Shown: positions 22,555 to 35,470, counted from the stretch's first letter. The stretch is 64,000 nt of DNA from Saccharum officinarum (GCA_020631735.1 CM036199.1:23229553-23293552), one strand, 5' to 3'. Notes: generated by a model not told the origin, from the letters alone. A program made the numbers and translations.

Positions 22555-24650
22555 TGAGTTACACCAACTGTCAATGTCTTTTGACCCAGCTCCCAGCTCG
22601 ACAACACGCACAGAATCCTTACTTAGTACCGGTGCTTAACTTAAACTATATGATTATACCTTTCAAATATCCCTGGTCAGAGGGTCGCTTCGGAGGTGTT
22701 AATCTGGCAGGCGTTAAATTCTACAACAACCTCATCAACGGCCTGCTAGGAAAAGGTATGCATTCTTTGTTCTGTTATTATGTGGCCAGCTACCTCGCTC
22801 CACAAATGCCACCGTGCAAAACAAGCAAGCCTTTCAGTTCAGTCTCTTTCATCTGGGCCTGGCATTTGATACGCTTGGAGCAGGGATACAGCCATTTGTG
22901 ACGATCAACCACTATGACATACCCGAGGAACTCGAAGAAAGATACAGCTCCTGGTTGAGCCCAGAGATTCAGTAAGCCCATATTATATAGCTTTATCTAC
23001 GAAGCAGCAGTAAGCTCATATGTGGTTGTTTCTGCATTTCTGTTCAGGGAGGACTTCACCTACTGTGCTGAGCTATGCTTCAAGATGTTTGGTGACCGAG
23101 TAAAGCACTGGGTTACATTCAATGAGCCAAATCTTATGGTAAAGTTCGCATACTTCGTCGGGGGATTTCCACCCAGCCACTGTTCCAAGCCATATGGGAA
23201 ATGTGATTCTGGGAATTCATCAACTGAGCCCTATATTGCAGCGCATAACTTGATATTAGCTCATGCAAAGACGTTCAACATCTACAGAAAGAATTACAAG
23301 GTACAACAGACACATCTGGATCAAAAGGGAGTGGGGACTAACCTTGTGCTTGCTCTTAAATCCTCATGGAAGTTGTATAAGCTGTTTTCCTTGTTCTCCA
23401 TCCTTCGCAGGCCAAGCAAGGTGGCTCTGTTGGAATTACACTACATATGAAATGGTATGAACCACTGAGGAATATCACAGAGGACCACTTGGCTGTAAGC
23501 CGAGCTCTGTCTTCCGAAGCTGCATGGTATCAGTTGATTCAGTAACCTTCCATCATACTAGTATTTTACTATTGGAACTGACTTTTTGGTCTTCGAGATT
23601 GAATGGTCACTTGATGAATATGCTAAAAACATGTTCCTGGATCCCTTGTTCTTTGGTGACTATCCTCACCAAATGCGCCAAATCTTAGGTCCAAACTTGC
23701 CGAAATTCACAGAAGGAGAGAAGCAACTACTGAAAAAACAAATTGACTTCATCGGAGTAAATCACTACGATACATTCTACGTCAAGGATTGCATATATTC
23801 TCTGTGATTTGGACATCTACACTGTTGAAGCTTTAGTTTTTGAATCAGCAGAACGAAATGGGATACCAATTGGAAAACCGGTAAAAGTCAGCACTGTACA
23901 TTGCATTATTCTATTCAACAAGAATCCTACTTCCAAATTGATTTTGCACAACCTAACACCGCCAAATTAATATTGCAGACACCGGCAAACAGCTATGTGG
24001 TTCCAAGCTCTATGGAGAAGTTAGTCATGTATTTAGCGCAGAGATATAAAAGCATACCTTTGTACATCACAGAGAATGGTGGGTTACTAGGTTTGGTAAA
24101 ATCTACATATTAGCTACAAAACATATGCGTTTGTACAGAACAATGATTCACTTGTATGCATCTTTACATATAGTACACTTGTAGTACGCTGATACCATAA
24201 TAATATCTGCATGGACCTCTTGATCACCCTTTTTGGTCTTTCAGGTTATGCCCAAATAGGCAATAGCAGCACCACAGCAGAAGAATTAATTAATGATACT
24301 GAAAGGTCAAGTTACATTCGTGACTACCTCACTTACTTGAGCTTTGCAATAAGGTTGTTGCATTCCTCAATTATCTTTTCATGTAAACTGCTCTGCAGCC
24401 AGGTAATAACAAAACTTTGCTACTTCTGAGCAGCAAAGGAGCAGATGTGAGAGGTTATTTTGTGTGGTCTTTGATGGATACCTTCGAATGGGACTCTGGT
24501 TACACCATAAAGTATGGTCTTTGTCATGTGGATTTCATGTCACTAAAGCGAACACCGAAACTGTCTGCTAAATGGTACAGCAAGTTTATCAAGGGCTATG
24601 AACAAATACAGATGGCCTCCGAAGAATCACCTAAGCATATGGTTTCCTAG

Positions 24651-25616
24651 CACAGAAATACAAAATTCTCGAGGTCCATGTTTGTACATTACTCAGTGAT
24701 TTAATAAAGATGTCTACACAGGAAATTATTTAGTAAATTTCCTCATGTCCATGTATGCCAGTGTCATATAGGAATAGCTTGGGAGACGAGAAGATCTCTC
24801 GAAGATGAAGCTCGACTACAAGCGTATAGGATTTCTGAAAACAAGTCATCTGTTTTTTCTCCTGGGTTGATTCTTGTGTTTAGTGGTTCTTTGTTTTTCT
24901 TCTTGTTCTAGCCTCGCTATGGATTAGCTGAAGTGTTTTCCGTTTGTTTTGCTCAGTGTTTGTTTTTTGTGTATTAATAAAATATAACAGTGGGGGCTTC
25001 CCCTGCTGTTTTCCTGGTTCAAAAAAAACAATATGACAGAATCATGAATGATGCAAAGTGTAAGCATTGAATCCACGCATCAAAGTAATCAGCAATTGCT
25101 TGCACAACCTAGTACACATACATATAGTCCCTAGAAGAATGGAAGTCCTCGATGAAATAGTACCTCTGCATATGGCATTTGATACAGAAAAGACATGAAT
25201 TCATTATTTTGTTGATCAAATCGTTCTTTCACAAATCTCCTCCGAAGCTTTTGCAATGAAGTCCTCATTCAAAGTTATAAATTATAGTAAATAGCGTAAA
25301 TCAAGACACTAATTCTATATTGTTACCAAGGTTTCTGAAGCTGTATTTCTTAAGAATGGCATATAACATATTACATATACCCAAACACTCTAGATGCATA
25401 AGTTCTTCCTCAGGGTACTACAGTGAATTAATATATATCATGCCATTCATATGAAAAATTGTACATTAGATTTTTAACTGAAATGCTAGATTTTTCACTA
25501 GCAAATATATTCGCCATCGACATATATCATGTGAAAGCCAACTAAAGCTTTTTGCTGCAGAAAGAACTGCATCTACTTGCAGCAACAACACTTCATTGCC
25601 ACCAAGAAGGCTAGAA
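24651..25616. other. Intergenic region between convergent genes of block 2, with a possible LINE 3' tail
   Basis: The interval holds the 3' UTRs of the two converging genes. About 24765-25029 has no counterpart in block 1. It ends with an AATAAAA-type signal, a short GGGGGCTTCCCC hairpin and a poly-A-like run at 25021-25028, which resembles the 3' end of a plant LINE on the plus strand. The rest (25030-25616) is homologous to block 1. No coding frame seen. Confidence 0.45.
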
Positions 25617-27671
25617 CTATTCTGTCTGTGTGGGAGTAGCAGGGGGAGATGAAGATGGCATAGGTGTAGTTGTCACAATTGTTGCTGAAGGTTCCCTTAG
25701 AGACTTTGTCCCCTTATCATCATTGACTTCTGTTGCAGCTCTCTCCTTAGCCTTTTGGGCTCTTTGTACTACTTCCTCCTATATGTATCATATATATACA
25801 TAAGAGAATTCAGTAGCATGTGGCGTAGAGCCAGGGTTACAGAGAAGAAGAATAAAATGAATAAATCCGAAATGGAAATTTTTCACTATATGTAACGCAG
25901 CTATCAATAATGACGCAAAACAGTTGATCTATGTGGATATCTCCAAACAAACCCATCACACTTTACCTTGGGCATATTTCCCCAAAATGAATGCAGAACC
26001 ATTTCCCTACTGCAAATTTTCAGGACACGTTTAACACTTAACTCCACCTAACCCAGGGCACATATCTACTTTTACAACTTATGCCCATTTTGCAGTTCAA
26101 TGCACATTCCTTGTTGAATGTCTTTCGTTTTATAAATTTTCAATGCACATTACGACAATTGATGGAGAGATATAGGGAGCAGAAGAAGGACTTGCACATG
26201 GTCTTTATTGACCTCGAGAAGGCATATGACAAAGTACCGAGAAATGTCATGTGGTGGGCCTTGGAAAAGCACAAAGTCCCAACTAAGTACGTTACCCTCA
26301 TCAAGGATATGTACAGGGATGTTGTGACGTTTGTCCGAACATGTGATGGCGACACCAATGACTTTCCAATTCAAATAGGACTGCATCAGGGGTCAGCTTT
26401 GAGCCCTTATTTATTTGCTTTGGTGATGGATGAGGTCACATGGGACATACAAGGTGATATCCCTTGGTGTATGCTCTTTGCTGATGATGTGGTGCTAGTT
26501 GACGACAATAGGGCGGGGGTTAATAGGAAGTTAGAACTATGGAGGCACACGTTAGAGTCAAAAGGGTTCAGACTTAGTAGGACTAAGACCGAGTACATGA
26601 GATGCGATTTCAGCGCGACTAGGCACGAGGAGGGAGACGTTAGCCTCGATGGGCAAGTGGTGGCCAAGAAGGATACTTTTTGGTATTTAGGGTCGATGCT
26701 ACAAAAGGATGGAGACATTGATGAAGATGTTAGGCATAGAATTTCAGCCGGCTGGCTGAAATGGCGTCAAGCTTCTGGCGTTCTCTGTGACAAAAGGGTG
26801 CCTCAGAAGCTGAAAGGTAACGGAGGCCTCCTGAGGCGCCGGTGCGTAGTGGAGTTCTAAAGCGGGCCGATAATGTAAAGAGCGGTAGAGGTCGACCTAA
26901 ACTAACTTGGGACGAGTCCGTTAAGAGAGATCTTAAGGAGTGGAATATCTCCAAGGATTTAGCTATGGAGAGGAGCGCTTGGAGATTAGCGATCAACGTG
27001 CCTGAACCGTGACATCTTTTTGTCTTGTGCCATTTATGTCCCTTTATGTGTCTCCCTGTTTCTCGTCTTTTTTGGGTTTCATCTCTAGCCTACCCCAACT
27101 TGCTTGGGACAAAAGGCTATGTTGTTGTTGGTATTGGAAAACTGAAATACATGTAAGTTAAACATGGATGATATCACATCATCGAGATGTCATCAATTAC
27201 TAAAGAGCTCATTGGCGAATTGACATGGAAACAGTGCTCATCTGGAGCAAGGACCGTGTGGCGCAGTACCTGGAACTCCTGCACCTGCTTCTGCTGCTCG
27301 GCCTGCCACTGCCCGACGACGCTGAACACCTCGCCCACCACCGACTCGACCCGCTCCGTGAGCGCCTCCGCGAAGGCCTTCCCAAGGAAGAAGGCGTCGA
27401 GGACGGCCTTGCTCTCGTTGTCATCTGCGCGACGACACCAGCAAGAGCACAGAATAAAGCCCAAGCTCGAATCGGACTGCCATTCTGCTCCTCACCCCAC
27501 GTCGGAGAGGTTACCTGGTTTCGGCTCAGGGCGCGTGCCACCGCCGCCGCCGCTACTCCGGGCCGCGAATCTGGGGAGCCTTCTGAGGGAAGAGGGGGAC
27601 GCGCGACGAGGGGCTGAGGCGGGGAAGGGGACGCAGCAGACGGGCGAGATGGACGCAGCAGGTGGCGCCAT
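25617..27671 (-). CDS. At4g13200-like plastid-targeted protein, copy 2 (complete)
   Basis: Three exons on the minus strand: 27671-27515, 27424-27270 and 25778-25617, all with GT-AG junctions, giving 157 aa. Exon 1 encodes an Ala/Ser/Arg/Pro-rich, acid-poor leader from [10 protein letters not shown], typical of a chloroplast transit peptide. Exon 2 encodes [20 protein letters not shown] and [20 protein letters not shown], amphipathic and probably helical. Exon 3 encodes [18 protein letters not shown] followed by a Ser/Thr/Pro tail. From memory this matches the Arabidopsis At4g13200 family of uncharacterised chloroplast proteins, and no enzymatic motif is visible. Intron 2 carries an RTE-type LINE on the opposite strand. 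The gene converges on beta-glucosidase 2. All exons are open, so this is the likely functional member. Confidence 0.78.
26141..27130 (+). mobile_element. RTE-type LINE fragment (C-terminal reverse transcriptase)
   Basis: A plus-strand frame at 26141-26860 encodes RT motifs: [24 protein letters not shown] and the catalytic [10 protein letters not shown]. The frame breaks near 26800. The 3' end carries the CCCCAACTTGCTTGGGACA hairpin and a GTTGTTGTTG tail, typical of plant RTE elements. It is 5'-truncated, with no endonuclease. The block 1 counterpart at about 16900-16925 is uninterrupted, which defines the insertion point inside intron 2 of the minus-strand gene. Confidence 0.88.
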
Positions 27672-28209
27672 GGTTCTCGCCTTCTCTTCTTCTTCGGGTG
27701 TGTGCTTCCGTGGAGGTGTGGAGGGGGTCTCGCAGCAGGTGGGAGTTCGGTGCTCCACGCCCCCGGCGGCCACCGGCGGACGCGAGGCCGAGGATTCGGG
27801 GCTGTTCACCGGTTGCGGATCTCTGAGTGAGGTCACCCACACGTCATGGGGAAGCTGGATCTGGACGGTTTGGTTGGTCACGACTCACACGACCACCGCG
27901 CTAACGATCCACAACGGCTGAGCCCAGCCGCTGCCACGCTTCCGACAGCACTGGCTGGCCCTCGATGGCTCGACCACACGCGGCTTTGAGCGCCCAAGCG
28001 CTCGAGAAAGGCCCATGTGCCAACACCCCGAATTCTTCCGCCCATTTGCCAGCCCGCTTGAGCGGACCACGGCCCACGGCCCACGCGCTCACTCGCGCAG
28101 CCCCATTCCAGAACTTCACGTATAGTTCGCCAGAAAAAAGGGCGCGCAGTGTGACAATCCTCCAACACCAGAAAAAAAAAAAACACCAGCATAAGTTTAT
28201 TTGCCCTTA
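27672..28209. other. Probable promoter region of the plastid-protein gene
   Basis: Moderately GC-rich sequence upstream of the minus-strand ATG, ending at the target TTA of the Tourist-like MITE. The frames seen here are short and unrelated to known domains. No clear TATA box was identified. Confidence 0.4.
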
Positions 28210-30584
28210 GGCCAATTTTAGTGGGGTTTTACCAGAGTTTCATGGGCATTAAATAGTCTAATATAGCACCGTATTGTAACACCCGTGGTGTTACTAGCTT
28301 ACTTAGCATTCAATTAAGGTCTAAAAGAAATTAACAAAACGAGTTCTCGGGTTTTAAAATTTTAATTGATCATGAAATGATACCCGACTCTTATGTGGCT
28401 CACTTATGTAGTTAGACAAAACTATACAAGTGTTCTAAGTTAGTTGATTTTAGGTCGGATATGCTAATGTGATACTAATATGAAACATCGAATAAGTTAT
28501 TTTAATTGTTGGCATGAAAAACAAATTCTATAAAACAAGTGTGATATAACTCACGTTTAAAAAGTATCCTTTCTGGCGAATTATAGCATGCAAAATAATA
28601 AAATTGTATCTACATGTTTTGTTTCTATAAGATAGTAGGAACTATGGGCTATGTCATGAGATAGTTGTTAGTTGAAATTAACAAGGTTTAGACCTTTTAT
28701 AAATCAAGACAAAAGTGCTACTGACTGTTAGCTATGATCTAACCCCTAGCTTTTCCTAAGTCCGAAGGAGCAATAGATAATGCTATCTTGGCACTTAAAT
28801 TCGAGCAAAAACAATTAAGCAATAACTTCATGTTTCTACACTATTGCTTGCTTCTAAGTATGCACTTGAACATGGTATGAGTGGTGGTTGAGTTGGAGAC
28901 CACGATGCCCTCCTAAAAATGGTCCAATGTTCGCTAGAACGCGCTGTGTAACTGGTGTTGACGCTCTATTCGCGAATCGGCACGTCTGCGGCGAGCCCCT
29001 TTTGGCATTCGTTTACCTTCCTCCCTAGCTGCTCCTTACTCTTGATGACTGTGTCATTAGAAACCCGGTAGTGTCGGCTTAGGACTGGTATGAGTGGTTG
29101 AACCTTAGATGGGATTTTTAGTTGTTTTTGTTTAGCTTTAAAATCCGTGCACCGCAAGTCCTCGACTGGTTTCTCCGAGTGTGCGCGGTCACCGCGTCAT
29201 GGTACTCGCGTTGCCATGTCGGGCTACACCCTGTGCACACGCACCGCCGCGCGTTGGCCGGTCGAGGCCATCTCGGTCTGACTGTGGCGTGGTCGCGCCT
29301 TGGCCACTCTGGCCGTAGCACCTGCTGCCAGCCACGCGGAGCCACTGCTGCTCGCGCGCGCGTTGAGCGGCCACCGCTGGCCCCGCTGCCCTCCCCTACG
29401 CTCGCACGGTCGCCCCGTCATGACGCTTCTTTGCCCGGCGGTCATGCCACGGCAACGCCCGCTGCTTCACGTCAAGGCGAGGCGGGGCTCGAGCTCGGAC
29501 CGGCCGCCAAGTCTAGGTCAATGACCCAGTCTATACGCCGTTAGCGAACGCGCCCGCTACCGCACGGTCGACCTTGACTTCTCCTCGTTTCGCCGTCCTC
29601 GCCACGTTGTGGCGCTGTCGTCCCATGTGCGCCCTGCCTGCTGTGTCCTTGTCGCGCTACTCCCTCGCCCCGTCCTTGTCACGAGGCACTCGACCTCTCC
29701 CTTTTTTGTCGCTCTCTCGCCGCACACACGCGAGCACCAGGGGCGCAGAGACGAGTGTTACAGCCACCGCCGCTCTCTGCTCTCCTCCACCCCAGACGGC
29801 CACTCCAGCACCTCCCCTGCACCAAGCCATGTCTGACGCGCTTTGCCTTTGGGGTCCATCGACGCCGTCGGTCTCGCTTCCATGGTCGCTGCCGCCGCTG
29901 ATCTCCGGCTGCCGTGGCCAGGCCGCCACAGTCCACCCTTGGCCGAGCCACTTCCCTCTACAGGTGCACGCTGGCCTAGGCATGCTCGGGCGCTGCACAT
30001 CGCCGTCGGCTTGCTCCCACGCTGGCTGAATTCACAGCTCCGAGTCCCGTCCCCTGCCTGCTCTATACAAAGGAAGAAGAGAAGAGAAGAAATGGATTCT
30101 CAGATCCAGATGCGAAGTCAGCGACTCAGGTAAATAGTGCTTCGCGGTTCCACGTAATATCCGGTTATTCTAGTGGACATTTTGCAAAAGCACGGGCGCA
30201 GGCGCGGGCTTTTCGTCTTGGGCCGTTGCTGGGCCACCTATGTCATGCGCGGTCTCGCCTCGCGTGGGCCGCGGCAAGTCGCTAGGCCGAATGGGAGCCG
30301 TTGGCCCTTTTCCTTTATAAAGCAATTTCGTAATTGAGTTCCTAAGTTAAACTTGCAAATTTAAAATAGAATTGTGTAGAAGTCCAAAAATTGTGAAACC
30401 AATTTTGTTAGTTTCCTAAAATCATGATCTAGATAAAGGTGTAATTGGTTTGCGTAGTGTCATAATATTTTTAGGCTTGCTCTAATTACTACGAGACGTT
30501 TAATATTATCAAACATGAACTTATAGGAATTTTTATGAATAATCAGTGATAGTGTTAGTTCTAAAAATTTTATAGTAAGCTCCT

Positions 30585-31717
30585 TGTCGGTACCAACAGT
30601 ACGGGGTACCCACATCCATCGCTAATAAAAACTAAAATGACTGAAACCGCAATAGAAGGCAGCCCGCCTCGACCGCGTATCCAGTCCGCCTCGTACGAGG
30701 CCCGCTCGACGGGGCGCCTCGACCGCGCTCCGGCTCCAACTCGTACGAGGCCCGCTCGACGGGGCGCCTCGACCGCGCCCCATCCCGTACAGCAAGGTAC
30801 CTCGATGGCGCTCCGACCCGCGCAAGGCTCGTCCGCCCACTGGGAAAAACTCCGACTCGCGTGAGCCCGGGTCGAGCGCCTCGACTCCTTCTCTTTACCT
30901 ACCTAGGACAAAAGCCATAGCATTTAATGCGGTTACCTACTACCACCTACCGGCATGGCTGCGACCAGGATCGACGTGGGAACAATGCCCGTGTCAGATC
31001 TCACTGTTTTACCGCCCATCCCGTGATGGGAGGTGAAAACCGTCACTGTACCCACCTTACCGCGCACTGTTTACCATCGATCACCCTCGAGGGAGGATAA
31101 GACAAGGCCCGTTCTCCGCAATCTCAGGGATTCGGCCTTATCCATCCGGTCTCGACCCGGCCTCGACCCAACCTCAACGCTCGGCACAGTTCAACGGCAA
31201 GGGAAGGACGATGTGGCACGGCGCTCCGGGTCATTTCGCCGTCTCGTCTCCCACGACGCCATGGTGTCTAGGGATGGCCGGCCATTCCTAGAGCACGTCG
31301 CTACGGTCAGCTCAGCAGGAATCGACAAAACATCACCTCAAGGCTCCTCGTCGTCTTGGCCTCCTCTCGCCCTATAAAAGGGCAGGCTAGGGTTCTACAA
31401 CGAGAGGGAGAACGAAGAAACACAAGAGACAACAGGCAAGACGCCAGATAGAGATCGATATCTCAAGCAATCACCCTTGTCCTCTTTTTCCTTTCTTTGA
31501 GACTTGGGCTCGACGCCCTCTCTCGCATGCTTGTAACCCCTACACGAGCACTTCGGTGCAAGGAAATACAAACTTCTCCCCCCCCCGCTGGACGTAGGGC
31601 CTTCTCTTGCCCGAACCAGGATAAACCCTCGTGTGTTCTCCTTGCATCACCATCCAGGAAAGAGACACGCAGCATTTACTCGTTGGTTTAGGACCCCCTC
31701 GGATCCGAACACCGACA
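30585..31717 (+). repeat. Tat gypsy 5' LTR
   Basis: Starts TGTCGGTACC and ends ACACCGACA. Closely similar to 41998-43096, but about 34 bp longer, mostly because of an extra copy of a CGTACGAGGCCCGCTCGACG unit near 30690-30760. A TATAAAAGG box at 31373 is followed by a leader that contains a poly-C run near 31578. Confidence 0.94.
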
Positions 31718-31740
31718 GTTGGCGCGCCAGGTAGGGGATC
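31718..31740 (+). promoter_or_regulatory. Tat gypsy primer binding site region
   Basis: Directly after the LTR the sequence reads GTTGGCGCGCCAGGTAGGGG, the form seen next to LTRs of grass Tat-type elements. I did not assign the tRNA with certainty. Confidence 0.65.
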
Positions 31741-32073
31741 GCTGCGTGCCAATGTCGCTTTCTCGCCTTTTTTTCCTGGATGGCTGACCCCGAACGTCCT
31801 ATTCCGTTGGCCACGGTGATCTGGTTCGGGAGTTTGGAGTTCATGTCGCTTGGTTATGGCTACGATATGGTCCTACTTCCACCCAGGCACCCAACCGACG
31901 AGGACTAAGAGCTCTCCCAGCCCGGGGGAGCACTCCGCCGGTACCATCGCTCTAGGCGGGCGCGGGCCGCCCGACGACGACGAGCCCGGTACAACCACCG
32001 TCTTCACCTCGCGGAGGGTGATGGGATCCCCCGGTCCGGCACCCCCCAGCCAGGCACCGGCCCAGATCTCCTT

Positions 32074-35000
32074 GTGGAAGGTTTGGGTAGGACGAGCTTG
32101 ACTGAGGGTAACATGCCAACGGAGAATCCCGCCGCTCCCCCGTCCAGTGAGACACCACTGTCCGGAGCATCCATTCCGGCACGGGCAGCAATATCTCCAT
32201 CACCATTCCCGTTTGGGCTAGACTCGGCTGCCCGGGTATACGCATCTTCCGTGAGCACTCGCTTGAGTGCTTATGAGGAACTCCCCGGGCACCATCTACG
32301 CTCCACTCTGGACCTCGTTGCATCCACACCGGCTTCTGATTATCGGGACTCTACGGAGACACCGGAAACAGAGCCCCATGTGACTGCTTCTCAACGTCGC
32401 AACCCCAGTGACGATTTGCAACGGCCACACATTCCCCCGTCATACTACTACTTTGGCGCTCCTGACTCCGACTCGGCTGACGACACCTATGATCCGACCC
32501 GTGAATGCTTCAACATCGATGTTGAAAGCACTTCGGAATCAGAGGACGAAGAGCCAGTCGAAGGAAGGCACACGCCACCTCATGTCGAGCTTCCTGCTGA
32601 GCGAGACGATCCTCAGTTCCTTGCGGATCAAGGAACGCAGCTCGAGTAGATTCGAGAGTTGCAGGACAGGCTTGACGAGGAACGGGAAAACCTGGGTCTA
32701 CTCCAACAAACCCTCGAGCATGAGCGTGCGGAACGCGCACTTGGCGAAAGAGCTCGCGAGAGAGCTCGCGACGTCAACCGTCACATCAACGAGGACCAGG
32801 TGGTCGACCCCCCGATTTTCGCTCGAGCCAGCCAGAACATCGTCGCCGCCGCCATGCTCCTCCGCAACATGCCCGAGCCGTCAAACCCCGACGTCCGTCG
32901 GGCTCGAGATGAAATCCGAGAACTCCTCGAGACCGCCGCCATGCAGTAGGCCGAGAGCTCTACCTCGAGGCGACGCGAGGCAGCCTCAGAGCGAATCATC
33001 GAGCCCTCCCGATAGGAGAGAGAAGCCTCGGTTCACCCCGAGCCTGCCCGGCGAAACCGGGTAGCTCCGGCCCTTGAGCCTACCACCAACGACCACGAGC
33101 CTCGAGACACCCGTGGCAACATCGTCGAGCGCCGCACGCGCAAGCACGGTGACGGCGTGCCTCGAGGCTACCACGTCCACAGGGGTGGACGCTACGACAG
33201 TTCGGAAGATCGTAGCCCTTCACCCGAGCCCCCGGGTCCTCGGGTCTTCAGTAAGGCTATCCGTGAGACGGTGCTCTCGGCTCGGTTTCGCCCCCCCATG
33301 ACTCTCACCAAGTACAATGGCGAAACCAAACCCGAACTTTGGCTCGCCGATTTCTGCTTGGCGTGTCAGCTGGGCGGGGCCACCGACGACCGGGTCATCA
33401 TTCGACAACTCCCCCTGTTCCTCTCCGACACCGCCCGAGCCTGGCTCGAGGATCTCCCACCTCGATAGATCCACGACTGGGAAGATCTCGTAAGGGTGTT
33501 TGAGGGAAATTTCAAGGGAACCTACATGCACCTCGGCAACTCGTGGGACCACCGGAGCTGCAAGCAGAAACTAGATGAATCCCTCTGGGATTACATCCGG
33601 CGCTTCTCCCGGCAGCGCACCGAGCTCCCCAACGTCACCGACTCCGATGTGATTATGGCCTTCCTCTCCGACACCACCTGTAAAGAGTTGGTCTGAGAAT
33701 TGGGCCGTAACACTCCACTCACTGCCAACGGGTTGATGGACATTGTCACCAACTTCGCCGCCAGCGAGGAGGCGGTTGGTGCAATATTTGGTGGCGACCT
33801 GGAAAGGGAGAAGCAGAAGGTCGACGATCCTACGAGCTCCACCCGGGGCTCCAAGAGAAACAACCGCAAGAAGAAGAAAGGCCAGCAGGGCAAGCTCGAG
33901 GCCCCGGCCGACGAGCTCGTCGCTGCTACCGAGCACAAGAAGCCTCGAGGCCCCCCGGCGGGGGCATCCTCGACAAAATGCTCAAAGAGCCGTGTCCCTA
34001 CCACAAGGAACCCACTAACCATAACCTCGAAGACTGTCATATGCTTCGCAGGTACTTTGGGGGTGCCGGCATCAAGAAGGACGACAAGAAAGAGGACCCT
34101 AAGAGTGACGACAAGGACGGGGGATTCCCCGAGATCCACGACTGCTTCATGATCTACGGAGGGCCCTCGACCCGCCTCTCGGCGCGCCAGCGCAAGCGAG
34201 AACGGTGTGAGGTTTTCTTCGTACAAACGACAGTCCCACGCTTCCTTGATTGGTCTGCGGTGGCCATCACTTTCGACCGCGACGACCACCCAGACTACGT
34301 CCCCAACCCGGGAGTCTATCCGCTCGTTGTTGACCCCGTCATCGCCAACACACGCCTCACCAAGGTGCTCATGGACGGCGGAAGCAGCCTCAACATCATC
34401 TACTCCCAGACCCTCGACCTTCTGGGGGTCGAGAGAGCGCGCCTCCAACCTAGCGTCGGGGCTTCCACGGAGTCGTGCCAGGGAAACGGGCGGAACCCCT
34501 CGGACGGGTCGATCTGCCTGTTTGTTTTGGCACACCGGCCAACTTCAGAAAGGAGACTCTCACTTTTGAAGTGGTCGGATTCCGTGGAACGTACCACGCT
34601 ATCCTAGGGCGCCCATGCTACGCCAGGTTCATGGCAATCCCGAACTACACCTACCTCAAGCTCAAGATGCCAGGCCCAAACGGTGTTATCACTGTAGGGC
34701 CCTCATATGAACATGCCTACGAGTGCGACGTCGAGTGCGTCGAGCACGGCGAGGCTGTTTTGGAGTTGGCGATCTTGGCTGCAGACCTCGACGGCCTCGC
34801 CAATGCGATTCCCGACCCAAAACGCCATGCCGGCAGCTTCGAGCCCGCGGAAGATGTCAAACTCGTACCCCTTGACCCCGCTGATCCCAAGGGAAAGGCG
34901 CTGAACGTCAGCGCCACCCTCGATCCTAAATAGGAAGCAGTGCTCGTCGACTTTCTCCGCGCAAATGTCGACACCTTTGCGTGGAGCCTAAGATGGGCTG

Positions 35001-35470
35001 CCGAGCTACCCTCGGTCCTGTGGAGCCTAAGAACAACGCTGAGTCGAGCCACGGGGTTCACTCCGTTCTTCTTAGTCTACGGGTCTGAGGCTATGCTCCC
35101 AACTGATATAGAATACGGATCCCCAAGGTTGAAGGCCTACAACGAAAGAAATAACGATGCCACAAGACAGGACGCCCTCGACCAGCTCGAGGAAGCCCGA
35201 GATGTGGCTCTGTTGCATTCTGCCAGGTACCAGCAGGGTCTCCGATGCTACCACGACAGACACGTCCGCAAGCGTGACCTCAACGTCGGCAACTTGGTGC
35301 TATGGCGGAACCAGAACACCAAGGGACAGCACAAGCTCACGCCACCATGGGAAGGGCCGTACATCATTACAGAAGTACTAAAGCCAGGCACCTACAAGCT
35401 ATCCAACGAGAAGGGCGAAATCCTCACCAACGCTTGGAACATTGAACAACTACGTCGCTTCTTTCCTTAA
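32074..35470 (+). pseudogene. Tat gypsy gag-protease and residual integrase tail
   Basis: Gag can be read in one frame from about 32074 to 33950. It includes KYNGETKPELWLADFCLACQ and the retrotransposon-gag core DESLWDYIRRFSRQRTELPN, but is interrupted by stops at 32647, 32947, 33013, 33466 and 33694. After a frameshift near 33960 it continues with CPYHKEPTNHNLEDC (a knuckle-like motif) and the protease motif VLMDGGSSLNII. A second frameshift occurs near 34470, followed by AILGRPCYARFMAI. After a TAG at 34931, the segment VDTFAWS, which should begin the RT region, runs directly into ELPSVLWSLRTTLSRATGF of the integrase C-terminus. RT, RNase H and the integrase catalytic core are therefore missing. 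The tail is open to 35470. Confidence 0.88.

Noticed and set aside
29118..30133. Long overlapping GC-rich frames on both strands
   Set aside because: They lie inside the solo-LTR-like insertion, show no domain, and open in most frames because of base composition.
28275..30584. A host gene between the plastid-protein gene and the gypsy element
   Set aside because: The interval is bounded by TG and a 5-bp duplication that pairs with 44967-44972, so it belongs to the solo-LTR-like insertion.
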